A stretch of 64,000 bases of DNA from positions 1 to 64,000 of the forward strand of contig NZ_JAKILG010000019.1 in NCBI RefSeq assembly GCF_023283765.1, read 5' to 3'. The notes below the pieces were generated by a model. That model was given only the letters and a program-made list of their open reading frames with translations. It ran no database searches and was not told the DNA's origin. Made by a program: the position numbers and the translations under genes. This document shows, in pieces, positions 55,620 through 64,000 of the stretch. The stretch comes from Shewanella profunda. Lineage in GTDB: Bacteria > Pseudomonadota > Gammaproteobacteria > Enterobacterales > Shewanellaceae. The stretch's first letter is position 1. Each line of letters starts with the position of its first letter.

Positions 55620-58600
55620 TTGCCTAATTCTACGCAAGAGATTAAGTTCGAAAATTACCGTCCTCGTCCACCGCAACCTGAGCCTAAAGCTAAGTCTGAG
55701 CCTAAGCCTAAGGTCAGATCTAAGGGACGTGTTTGGTTTCTCTTTTTTATTCTCATTTTGTGTTTGGTCATTTTGATTGGCCAAGAAATAAAGACTTCCT
55801 TCTATCAGGCAACATTTATCCATCAATATGCTAAAACGCTCACCTATGAATTAGAAAATGAGCCAACTCAGTCGGTGATTTATCCAAGCTATGGTCCCTT
55901 TGATGAGCGTCATGGCTATAGCAAGTTGCCTAATTATATTGACAGATTGTTGCAGCGAAACTTTCAGATAACTCGGCAAGTGGCATTTTCACCAGCGTTA
56001 CAAGAGTATACCCAATTTGGTTTTTTCCCTCCTTACCATGAGAAAGCGCAATCCGGGCTGACGCTGCTCGATTGCCGTAATACTGATCTTTATGAGTTTG
56101 CCTATCCTAAGCGGGTTTATCAGGATGAGGATAAGATCCCCAATGAGATTGTGAATACCCTATTGTTTATCGAAAACCGGGAGCTTTGGACAACCGAAGA
56201 TAAACTCAACCCTGTTATAGATTGGCCGCGCTTTGTGGTCGCAGGGATCAGTCAAATAGCGGAAATGTTAGGTTTTAATGTTGCAACAGCCGGGGGAAGT
56301 ACCCTCGCGACTCAAATTGAAAAGTTTCGCCATTCTTCACAGGGCTTAACCTTGAGTATTAAAGATAAATTGTTGCAAATTGGCTCCGCCAGTGTGCGAG
56401 TGTACCAACAAGGTGAAAATACGGAACCTGCTCGCAAGCGCATCGTACAGGACTATTTAAACACAGTCCCCCTATCCTCAGCACCAAATCACGGTGAAGT
56501 ACATGGTATAGGTGATGGTTTGTGGGCATGGTTTGGTACTGATTTTGATATGGCTAACAAGCTATTATCGGCACCGCAGATCAAAGCCAATGCGGCTAAA
56601 CGAGGTCAGGTTTTCCGTCAAGTGGTTGCTTTGATGATTGCCCAGCGTCGCCCATCCTACTACTTATTACAGGGCCATGAGGATTTAGAAAATCTGGTTG
56701 ATAGCCATATTCGTTTACTCGGGGAATATTATTTAATCGATCGCCATCTGCGTGATGCTGCGTTAGCACAACGCCTAGAGTTTAAAGTGGCTAAGCCACA
56801 ACGCAATGTGCAATCGGGGGCCGATAAAGGCATAAATACTATTCGTATTCGTACCGCTGGTATGCTTAATATGGGACTTTACGATTTAGATCGCCTCGAT
56901 CTGACGGTAAATAGCAGCTTACACAGTGATTTACAGCAGCAAGTGAGTCAATACTTGCGCAGTCTTGCCCAGGCGTCCACTGCGGAGCAAGTCGGTTTAT
57001 TGGGGGAGCGTTTACTTGAGCCTAACCAACTGAAAAATGTGCTCTACAGCTTTACCTTATATGAACGTACAGATACCGCTAACCGCGTTAGGGTTCAGAC
57101 AGACAGTACAGATCAACCCTTCGATATCAACGAAGGGAGTAAGTTAGAACTCGGTTCTACGGCTAAATTGCGGGTAATGGCAACCTATTTGGAAATTATT
57201 GCCGAGATCCACGATAAATATTCCAAAAAGCATGGCATAGAATTAGAGTCGATTATTATCGAGCCTCGGGATCACTTAACCCGCTGGGCAATCGATTATC
57301 TGATTGTCAATCCTGATAGGCGCCTCGATCGTATGTTAGATGCGGCGCTTCAACGTGAATATTCCGCCTCACCTAATGAGCAATTTTTTACGGGTGGTGG
57401 TTTACATGTGTTTAATAACTTTAAAAAAGCAGAGGACTTGAAAAGACCAACATTGTATCAAGCCCTGCAGGATTCAATCAATTTACCCTTCGTGCGTCTT
57501 ATGCGCGACATAGTCAATTACAGTAGCAGTATGCAAAATGAGGGCAATATTGCCCAGTTGTTACGTAATGACAAAGATCCTCGCCGCGAAGAGTATTTAC
57601 GGGTATTTGCCGACAGAGAAGGTAATACCTTTGTCACTAAATTTTATCGTAAATATAGGAAAGTGGCGGCCAATGAGCGTTTAGATATGTTCTTCGATGG
57701 TCAATCCCAATCGGAGCAACAGCTCACTGCGGCATATCGTTATTTGCTCCCCGATGAGTCTATGGCGTCATTTAAGGCATTTTTACAGCAACGGATACCG
57801 CAGACAACCTATAGCGAACGCCGGATTAAGGACCTCTATAATAAGTACGGGCCTGATAAGTATAATTTGCCCGATCAAGGCTATATAGCACGTGTGCATC
57901 CGTTGGAGTTATGGGTTTTGAATTATCTTAACCATCATCCCGATGCTAATTTGAATGAAGTTAAAGAAGCCAGTCAACAGCAACGCCAAGAGGTGTACCG
58001 TTGGTTATTTAGAACTCGACATAAGAATGCGCGCGATGTTCGTGTGCAAGTGATGTTAGAAGTTGAAGCTTTCTTAGATATTCACCAGCGCTGGGCGCGT
58101 CTAGGTTATCCCTTTGAGACTATGGTGCCATCCTTAGGTTCGGCGCTCGGTAGCTCAGGGGATAGACCTGCAGCCCTTGCGGAGTTAATGGGTATTATCC
58201 AAAACGATGGCTACAGATTGCCAACAGTGCGTATTAATCAATTACACTTTGGCGTTGATACACCTTACGAGGTGATGTTACAAAACCAGAGCGCTCAAGG
58301 TGAGCGTGTTATGCGCCATGAAGTTGCACAGGCTTTAAAAGCGGCGCTGGCGAATGTTGTTCAAAATGGTACTGGACGGCGTTTAAAAGGTATTTTCGTT
58401 GATGAACAAGGCGCTATGTTGCCCATCGGTGGGAAAACAGGGACAGGTGATAACCGTATTGTGACCCAGATGCAGCAGGGTAAGAAGGTTGCTACTACTG
58501 CCATGAACCGAACTGCTACCTTTGTATTCTATTTAGGTGATAAATACTTTGGCACCTTAACTGCTTTTGTGCCTGGCAGTAAGTCCGATGATTTTAGTTT

Positions 58601-58697
58601 TACTTCAGCGTTACCGCTGCAAGTGATGAAAGGGATGATGCCTATACTGTCACCTTATGTCACAACGCCAAAGGGCATGTGTGTGGTGGCAGAATAA
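55620..58697 (+). CDS. Class A penicillin-binding protein-like (GT51 plus transpeptidase)
   Basis: A 1025-residue, inner-membrane-anchored peptidoglycan synthase-like protein. It starts at TTG with GGAG 6 nt before. One membrane segment (about 38-57) is followed by a glycosyltransferase 51 domain: NTLLFIENRELW (catalytic Glu), GGSTLATQIEKFRHS and RIVQDYLNTVPLSS. The transpeptidase domain retains SxxK (LGSTAKLRV), SxN (DSINLPFVRL) and KTG (GGKTGTGDNR). It is larger and more divergent than PBP1a/1b, with an insertion-rich region between SxN and KTG. Confidence 0.82.
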   Translation: MPNSTQEIKFENYRPRPPQPEPKAKSEPKPKVRSKGRVWFLFFILILCLVILIGQEIKTSFYQATFIHQYAKTLTYELENEPTQSVIYPSYGPFDERHGYSKLPNYIDRLLQRNFQITRQVAFSPALQEYTQFGFFPPYHEKAQSGLTLLDCRNTDLYEFAYPKRVYQDEDKIPNEIVNTLLFIENRELWTTEDKLNPVIDWPRFVVAGISQIAEMLGFNVATAGGSTLATQIEKFRHSSQGLTLSIKDKLLQIGSASVRVYQQGENTEPARKRIVQDYLNTVPLSSAPNHGEVHGIGDGLWAWFGTDFDMANKLLSAPQIKANAAKRGQVFRQVVALMIAQRRPSYYLLQGHEDLENLVDSHIRLLGEYYLIDRHLRDAALAQRLEFKVAKPQRNVQSGADKGINTIRIRTAGMLNMGLYDLDRLDLTVNSSLHSDLQQQVSQYLRSLAQASTAEQVGLLGERLLEPNQLKNVLYSFTLYERTDTANRVRVQTDSTDQPFDINEGSKLELGSTAKLRVMATYLEIIAEIHDKYSKKHGIELESIIIEPRDHLTRWAIDYLIVNPDRRLDRMLDAALQREYSASPNEQFFTGGGLHVFNNFKKAEDLKRPTLYQALQDSINLPFVRLMRDIVNYSSSMQNEGNIAQLLRNDKDPRREEYLRVFADREGNTFVTKFYRKYRKVAANERLDMFFDGQSQSEQQLTAAYRYLLPDESMASFKAFLQQRIPQTTYSERRIKDLYNKYGPDKYNLPDQGYIARVHPLELWVLNYLNHHPDANLNEVKEASQQQRQEVYRWLFRTRHKNARDVRVQVMLEVEAFLDIHQRWARLGYPFETMVPSLGSALGSSGDRPAALAELMGIIQNDGYRLPTVRINQLHFGVDTPYEVMLQNQSAQGERVMRHEVAQALKAALANVVQNGTGRRLKGIFVDEQGAMLPIGGKTGTGDNRIVTQMQQGKKVATTAMNRTATFVFYLGDKYFGTLTAFVPGSKSDDFSFTSALPLQVMKGMMPILSPYVTTPKGMCVVAE

Positions 58698-58720
58698 ACA
58701 CAGGTTTTGCGATTATTAAT

Positions 58721-58760
58721 AAAAATCCCCGCTTAGGGAAATCTAAGTGGGGATTTTTTA
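58721..58760. terminator. Bidirectional terminator
   Basis: AAATCCCCGCTTAG and CTAAGTGGGGATTT arms with a 6-nt loop, ending both the PBP gene and dctD. Confidence 0.9.
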
Positions 58761-58816
58761 TTAGGTTGAGTTGTTACGCGATTGAACAGAATGTGGTCTT
58801 GAAACCTCAACACGCA

Positions 58817-60196
58817 CTAGTCATCTGAATTAACATATTGCTTACGGTCTAAATCATATTTCCGCATCTTGTCATATAAGGTTTTACGGGGTAATTCGAG
58901 CTGTTCCATGGTGAGTTTGATACTACCTTTGTTGTGACTTAAGGCTTCCTCTATCAGTACGCGCTCGAAAAACTCTACCCGTTGCAGTAAAGACATACTG
59001 GAGTGCAGACTCGGAGTATTGCCCAGAGAGCCTGCAAAAGCGGCTTCTCCGCCGAGTAATACATAACGTTCAGCAAGATTACGTAATTCACGTACATTGC
59101 CCGGCCAGTCGTGTGAGGTGAGAATGGCATTTTGCTCAGCATTTAAAGCGATAAGTGCTTTGTGGTATCGAGCAGATGCGACTCGAGCAAAATGTAAAAA
59201 GAGTAACGGAATATCTTCACGGCGATCCCTAAGCGGAGGGATGGGGACAGTAACAAGATTTAAGCGATAGAGTAAATCTTGTCGAAACTCTCCGGTATCA
59301 CACAGATTTTTTAAATCGACTTTGGTGGCCGCAATCACACGAATATCTAAATTGATGCTCTTATTGGAACCTAAGCGTTCCACTTTGCGATCTTCTAATA
59401 CCCGTAGTAGTTTTACTTGGAGCGATAACGGCGTGCTTTCAATTTCATCTAAGAACAATGTGCCGCCATTAGCGTATTCAAACTTACCCACCCGCATTTT
59501 ATCGACACCCGTAAAGGCACCCGCTTCGGCACCAAAGAGTTCACTCTCGATAAGGTTTTCGGGGATCGCGCCGCAGTTAATTGCAACAAAGTTGGCTTGG
59601 TTACGGTTACTGTGATCGTGCAGATAACGGGCAACGAGTTCTTTACCTGTGCCCGTTTCGCCTTCAATTAATACGTCGGCAGGGGTATCTATCACTTGTT
59701 CTATAATATGGCGCATACGGTTGATGCCAACACTGTGCCCCAAAATACGTGGCCCAGGAACGCTTTGGCTCTCTAGCTCTTTTTTCAGCTTGCGGTTTTC
59801 TAGGGTCAAACTGCGTTTATCTAAGGCGCGTTTAACCACATCGAGCATATGTTCATTATTAAAGGGTTTTTCGAGAAAATCATAAGCGCCTTGTTTTAAC
59901 GCATTGACTGCCATGGCGATATCGCCAAAACCTGTAAGTAGGACTACGGGTAAATCAGGATCTTGCTGGCGAATTTGTTGCATAAGACTAATGCCATCGA
60001 GCTGTGGCATATTCACATCGGAGATCACGACGCCGGCCCAATCTTTATCAAGCAGTTTGGCAATATCTTTAGGTTCTGTGCGGGTGATGGCTTTAATACC
60101 TTCTAGTTCAAATAATTGCACTAAAACTGTACCTATATGCGGCTCATCATCGATGATAAGCACAGAATAGTCTTGGATTGAATTGGGCACATTCAT
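58817..60196 (-). CDS. dctD: C4-dicarboxylate response regulator DctD
   Basis: Sigma-54-dependent activator of 459 residues. Receiver domain with phospho-acceptor Asp60 (VVISDVNMP), AAA+ domain with Walker A GETGTGKEL, the sigma-54 contact loop GAFTG, Walker B GGTLFLDEIE, and a C-terminal helix-turn-helix (LELPRKTLYDKMRKY). Overlaps dctB by four bases (ATGA). It likely activates the dctPQM TRAP transporter encoded just beyond. Confidence 0.93.
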   Translation of the reverse strand: MNVPNSIQDYSVLIIDDEPHIGTVLVQLFELEGIKAITRTEPKDIAKLLDKDWAGVVISDVNMPQLDGISLMQQIRQQDPDLPVVLLTGFGDIAMAVNALKQGAYDFLEKPFNNEHMLDVVKRALDKRSLTLENRKLKKELESQSVPGPRILGHSVGINRMRHIIEQVIDTPADVLIEGETGTGKELVARYLHDHSNRNQANFVAINCGAIPENLIESELFGAEAGAFTGVDKMRVGKFEYANGGTLFLDEIESTPLSLQVKLLRVLEDRKVERLGSNKSINLDIRVIAATKVDLKNLCDTGEFRQDLLYRLNLVTVPIPPLRDRREDIPLLFLHFARVASARYHKALIALNAEQNAILTSHDWPGNVRELRNLAERYVLLGGEAAFAGSLGNTPSLHSSMSLLQRVEFFERVLIEEALSHNKGSIKLTMEQLELPRKTLYDKMRKYDLDRKQYVNSDD

Positions 60197-62004
60197 ATTG
60201 ACGGACGTTCCTCGAGCAAATAAATCGGTAAAATAATTTGGAAAATGGCACCACCGTTTTCGGCATTGGCGACATTGATCTGACCCTGCATAGACTCGAT
60301 GATACGTTGTGAAATCGATAGGCCTAATCCTAAACCATGGCGCTCGTTTGTAGTGAAATAGGGTTCGAAGATTTTTTCCATTTGGCTTTCGCGGACACCT
60401 GAGCCTGTATCTTGAATACTAATACAAAATTTATCTTGGCTGCTCACCCGAATAATCAAACGACGTTTGACCGACTGCTGCATGGCGACAATCGCATTAC
60501 TCATAATATTGACAAATACTTGTTGTAGTCTGACCTTATCGCCCCACACTTGATAATTGCCGTCGGGCAGTTGCACATCCAATTGTACGCCCTGTTTATC
60601 AATTTCGGGTTGGACTATGGTTAATGCTTGTTTGATACAGCGATTAATATCTGTTGCGCTATCAGTGCCTTGGCTTTTACGGGTAAAACTTTTAAATTGG
60701 CCGACAATATCGGCGAGTCTATCTGTGAGTTCGATAATGATTTTAAGATTATCCAATGCCTTATCTTGCATATTCCTCGCAAGAAACGTCTGAGTATTTT
60801 GCGCATAACTGCGTAATGCCGCCAAGGGTTGATTGAGTTCATGGTTAATACTGGCGGATAAGCTGCCTATAACAGTCAGCTTTGCGGCTTGGATAAGCTC
60901 ATCTTGGGTATCTTTTAGCCGCTCGTTGGCTTGCTGTAAATCTTGAGTACGTTCTTCAACCCTTTGTTCGAGTAGACTTTGTGCAAGTTGCATTCGTTGT
61001 AAATTACGCCGCCGCTCGGCGCTAAATAAAAGACCTAACGCGAGTAACAGATAAATCGAAGCGGAAAGCAGCATAAGGGCGGGCATTGATTCGTGTAATG
61101 GTTTCATTGGCGCAAGAATATGAACCCGCCAACCGGCTTTTGTCATCTCGTGATGGGTATCCATATATTGGGCTTGGGCAGTACCTGTGCGAATTTGGTA
61201 AATATGATCGGTATTTTCGCCGTCATGTTGGTAATGGGGTTTGATTAACAGTTCACTAATAGGGCGCTCGGCGTAGCGTTTTGAAGCATTTAGCGCGTAT
61301 TGTTTAGCTTGGGTAAGCGGCGTTAAGGAGGTGAGGCGCCATTCATCAATACTGGAAATAAAAACGATATCATCGGGATCGCTGATCACAAATTGATACT
61401 GGCCAGCAATGGCAATACTGGTGCTCTGTTGCTCTATATCGGCAATATTGACTTTAACCACTATGGCGCCGAGTATGCCTTTTCCGCCTTGTTGGTAAAT
61501 AGGGTAAGAGAAGTAAAAACCGCGTTTATCCGAGCTAGTACCCACCGCATAGTAGCGTCCCAAATTTCCTGAAATGGCATCGGTGTAATAGGGTCTAAAG
61601 GAATAATCTTTACCAATAAATGAGAAACTCTGTTGCCAGTTACTTGCGGCAATGGCAATGCCAAGCGCATCAATAAGGTAAATATCCGATGCTTCAGTAA
61701 CGTGCTGGATTTCTTCTAAATAGAGATTCAGTTCTTGAACTTTTTTAGGGTTTTGCTGATCGTTGAGTACATGAGCCAGCATAGGGTTGGTCGAAAGCAC
61801 ATGGGGAATACTCTCATAGCGCGAGAGCGCACCATCCAGAAAGCTGACGAGCTCCTTTAATTGCTTTTCAGACTGGGTTTGGATTTCAATTTTACCTTGA
61901 TGTAAATGAACCCAATAGGTCAACTTTAGGATTGCGAATAATCCTGCGAGTAGCACTACCGTCAGAAGGAGACGTTTCTTGGCTGTTGGCGTCATGGGGA
62001 GCAT
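60193..62004 (-). CDS. dctB: C4-dicarboxylate sensor histidine kinase DctB
   Basis: A membrane sensor of 603 residues. TM1 at about 12-31, a large periplasmic PAS-like (Cache) domain at about 32-300, TM2 (ALMLLSASIYLLLALGLLFS), a coiled coil, then HisKA with SLSASINHELNQPLA and HATPase with NIMSNAIVAM, DTGSGV and GLGLGLSIS. Senses dicarboxylates such as succinate or fumarate in the periplasm. Forms an operon with dctD. Confidence 0.93.
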   Translation of the reverse strand: MLPMTPTAKKRLLLTVVLLAGLFAILKLTYWVHLHQGKIEIQTQSEKQLKELVSFLDGALSRYESIPHVLSTNPMLAHVLNDQQNPKKVQELNLYLEEIQHVTEASDIYLIDALGIAIAASNWQQSFSFIGKDYSFRPYYTDAISGNLGRYYAVGTSSDKRGFYFSYPIYQQGGKGILGAIVVKVNIADIEQQSTSIAIAGQYQFVISDPDDIVFISSIDEWRLTSLTPLTQAKQYALNASKRYAERPISELLIKPHYQHDGENTDHIYQIRTGTAQAQYMDTHHEMTKAGWRVHILAPMKPLHESMPALMLLSASIYLLLALGLLFSAERRRNLQRMQLAQSLLEQRVEERTQDLQQANERLKDTQDELIQAAKLTVIGSLSASINHELNQPLAALRSYAQNTQTFLARNMQDKALDNLKIIIELTDRLADIVGQFKSFTRKSQGTDSATDINRCIKQALTIVQPEIDKQGVQLDVQLPDGNYQVWGDKVRLQQVFVNIMSNAIVAMQQSVKRRLIIRVSSQDKFCISIQDTGSGVRESQMEKIFEPYFTTNERHGLGLGLSISQRIIESMQGQINVANAENGGAIFQIILPIYLLEERPSI

Positions 62005-62031
62005 AGCGGGCGATCCTGATAATCACTTAAT

Positions 62032-62064
62032 CTAAAACAAAGCGAGCCTAAGTAGGCTCGCTTA
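62032..62064 (-). terminator. Terminator between dctM and dctB
   Basis: AAGCGAGCCTA-AG-TAGGCTCGCTT stem-loop with a T-rich run on the minus strand, ending the TRAP transporter operon before dctBD. Confidence 0.88.
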
Positions 62065-62115
62065 AAAACTATCTATAATCAAGGAATAATATTGGCCCCT
62101 TGATAAATCCTTCTA

Positions 62116-63513
62116 CTAATATCCCCTTAACTTATCCAGCATTTCGGGTAAAAACAGGGATATTTGTGGCACATAGGTAATAAAGGCTAAGAAGACTAGC
62201 ATCAACAATAGCCACGGGAGTACAGATTGAATAACCCAGCCAATACTGCGCCCAGTGATCCCCGAAGTCACAAAGAGGTTGAGCCCGACCGGCGGCGTTA
62301 GCATACCTATTTCCATGTTCACCACCATGATAATCCCTAAATGAATAGGGTCAATTCCCAGCTGAGTCGCAATGGGGAATAGGATGGGCGCCATAATTAA
62401 TACAATTGCAGAAGGTTCCATAAAGTTACCCGCAGCAAGCAGCATCAAGTTAACTATGATGAGAAATCCCCAAGCAGGTAGGCCCATACTGACAATATAT
62501 TCGGCGATAATATGGGGTATACGCTCCGTTGTTAGCACGTGCGCAAACAGCATTGCGTTAGCGATGATAAAGAGCAACATAATGCTGACCTTGGCACCAT
62601 CGCGCACAACATTTCGTACTTCTGGGTCTATGGGAGTTTTAATTAACCCTAACAGCATATGCCACAGGTTACGGGTAACGGCGTTGGGCAGGCTTTCGCT
62701 TGGATTACGCCATGCTACATTTTTCAGAGGCCCAATATCACGATAACCAAATACGGCAATTAAATAAGCATACATACAAGCGACGGCAGAGGCTTCAGTT
62801 GGACTGGCAACGCCACCGTAGATTGATCCTAATACAATAATGATCAGCGCCAATCCGCCGAGGGCCTTAGCACTGGAAAGCCCTAGTTGTTTAATGCCAG
62901 GAAAGGGGCGTGAAGGTAGATTTTTAAAACGGGCAACGATATAGATTACTACCATGAGTAGTAAACCCATTAATAAGCCAGGAATTAAGCCTGCCATAAA
63001 CATTCTGGCTGCTGAAACTTCAGTCGCTGCCGCATACACTAACATCACAATCGATGGGGGGATCAAAATCCCAAGCGTGCCAGAGGTGGTAATTACCCCT
63101 GCAGCAAATTTTTCTGGATATCCGGCCTTTACCATGCCGACTATCACAATAGAGCCAATGGCAGCTACTGTAGCGGGGGATGATCCCGATACTGCAGCAA
63201 ACAGCATACAGGCCATAACTGACGCCATGGCGAGACCACCGCGGATATGCCCAATACTGTCCATGGCAAAATCAATAATACGCCTTGCTACACCACCCGT
63301 TGATAAAAAGGCGGAAGATAGAATAAAGAAGGGAATTGCCAGTAGGGTGTAATGTTCCGATGATGACTCATAGAGTTTTAGGGCAATAGACGCTAGCGAG
63401 TCATTGGAGAATAATAAAATCGTGAGCATGCTGGAAAATCCTAGCGCGATGGCGATAGGCATGCCTAAAAACATACAGACGAGTAGGGCGGTAAACAGGG
63501 TTGCAATAGCCAT
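62116..63513 (-). CDS. dctM: TRAP dicarboxylate transporter large permease DctM
   Basis: A 465-residue inner-membrane protein with about twelve segments. Family motifs LGMPIAIALGF, AVSGSSPATVAAIGSI, GTLGILIPPSIVMLVYAAATEVSAA and NLMLLAAGNFMEPSAIVLIMAPIL are present. It drives Na+-coupled dicarboxylate uptake with DctQ and the binding protein DctP. The ATG overlaps the dctQ stop by one base, so the genes are translationally coupled. Confidence 0.94.
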   Translation of the reverse strand: MAIATLFTALLVCMFLGMPIAIALGFSSMLTILLFSNDSLASIALKLYESSSEHYTLLAIPFFILSSAFLSTGGVARRIIDFAMDSIGHIRGGLAMASVMACMLFAAVSGSSPATVAAIGSIVIVGMVKAGYPEKFAAGVITTSGTLGILIPPSIVMLVYAAATEVSAARMFMAGLIPGLLMGLLLMVVIYIVARFKNLPSRPFPGIKQLGLSSAKALGGLALIIIVLGSIYGGVASPTEASAVACMYAYLIAVFGYRDIGPLKNVAWRNPSESLPNAVTRNLWHMLLGLIKTPIDPEVRNVVRDGAKVSIMLLFIIANAMLFAHVLTTERIPHIIAEYIVSMGLPAWGFLIIVNLMLLAAGNFMEPSAIVLIMAPILFPIATQLGIDPIHLGIIMVVNMEIGMLTPPVGLNLFVTSGITGRSIGWVIQSVLPWLLLMLVFLAFITYVPQISLFLPEMLDKLRGY

Positions 63514-64000
63514 TATTTTACCTCCTTGTTATCTGTAGCTGTGGGAGTTTGCTGAGCACTTTCATCGATTAAATGCATACTTTCTTTCGCTTCATCGGCA
63601 AATGTTAAGCCTGATACTTGGTTGCGTAGAATGGCGATAAATAGTTCTAAAAAGCGCCATGTGAGCATAGTAAAACCAATCAACAGGATACTTTGGGATA
63701 ACCAAATGGGGACCGCACCATCTTCCACGTCAATTCTTAGGGTGTTCCAAGCAAAATCAGCATCTAAATTGTTCAGTAGCACTTTTGGGAAGTGGATGTC
63801 TTCCATCGGGACGCCAATGTGGTACATCTGTGATAGGTATGAAAAACTACCTTTTAAAAACAACCCACAGTAGATTAAACAGATTGAGGTGGTGATTAAG
63901 GATGTGATTTTTTTTGCCCTTGGAGGCAAGCTTTTTACGAAGGCATCTACACCTATGTGCGCGCCTACCTTAACTCCGTATGACATACCAAACAACACAA
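63513..64000 (-). CDS. dctQ: TRAP transporter small permease DctQ (partial)
   Basis: The C-terminal part of the four-helix small permease; the N-terminus lies beyond the window edge. Visible segments include SYGVKVGAHIGVDAFVKSLPP, SLITTSICLIYCGLFL and SQSILLIGFTMLTWRFLELF, typical of the DctQ family. The gene for the binding protein DctP should lie further upstream. Confidence 0.9.
   Translation of the reverse strand, partial: VLFGMSYGVKVGAHIGVDAFVKSLPPRAKKITSLITTSICLIYCGLFLKGSFSYLSQMYHIGVPMEDIHFPKVLLNNLDADFAWNTLRIDVEDGAVPIWLSQSILLIGFTMLTWRFLELFIAILRNQVSGLTFADEAKESMHLIDESAQQTPTATDNKEVK

Overview
The window looks like a Shewanella-type gammaproteobacterial chromosome. This rests on a multihaem OmcA/MtrC-family outer-membrane cytochrome, LiuR-like and PsrA-like sites before etfBA, a lysine riboswitch before an NhaC-family transporter, and a core gene order (proS, hns, etfBA, dcp, tdk, dctBD, TRAP permease) that I recall from sequenced Shewanella. 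The species cannot be fixed from sequence alone.

Layout. (1) 0.36-4.6 kb: a large SLBB/Wza-like export protein (WbfF type), a four-helix-bundle gene broken by a 70-bp triple-hairpin insertion, and wzz, whose last codons lie in a heptanucleotide tandem repeat. (2) 4.8-8.4 kb: complete dTDP-L-rhamnose set rfbBADC. (3) 8.7-18.2 kb: a very AT-rich O-antigen core with flippase wzx, UDP-galactopyranose mutase glf, five (putative) glycosyltransferases and polymerase wzy. (4) 18.3-23.2 kb: ugd, two adjacent wecA paralogues and a UDP-glucuronate-epimerase-like gene. (5) 23.2-30.9 kb: a decayed second rhamnose set (rfbB 3' end, gutted rfbA, intact rfbC) broken up by large arrays of two palindromic repeat families. 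These arrays surround a GIY-YIG endonuclease gene, an NlpE-like lipoprotein, a truncated gene and a GAF histidine kinase. A 98-bp element sits three times at the same point inside one of the palindromes. (6) 30.9-35.2 kb, minus strand: yjbEFGH (gfcABCD), the outer-envelope half of group-4-capsule-like systems. (7) 35.5-64 kb: mostly housekeeping and respiratory genes: patatin, proS, acetyltransferase, trmO, rcsF, an amidohydrolase pair, hns, etfBA, a lysine-riboswitch-controlled NhaC-family transporter, an M3 peptidase, a nine-haem collagen-stalk cytochrome, tdk, a class A PBP-like protein, dctBD and dctQM.

How it fits together. WecA starts the repeat unit on undecaprenyl phosphate. The glycosyltransferases extend it with rhamnose, probably galactofuranose and possibly a uronic acid. 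Wzx flips it, Wzy polymerises it and Wzz sets its length. WbfF and YjbEFGH, at opposite ends of the locus, probably export or retain a capsule-like form at the surface. The strongest novelty candidates are the repeat system at 24.0-30.8 kb (palindrome arrays, a nuclease gene whose last codons are a palindrome, and a nested element), the nine-haem cytochrome with a Gly-X-Y stalk, and the stacked CRP-site/lysine-riboswitch control of the NhaC-family gene.
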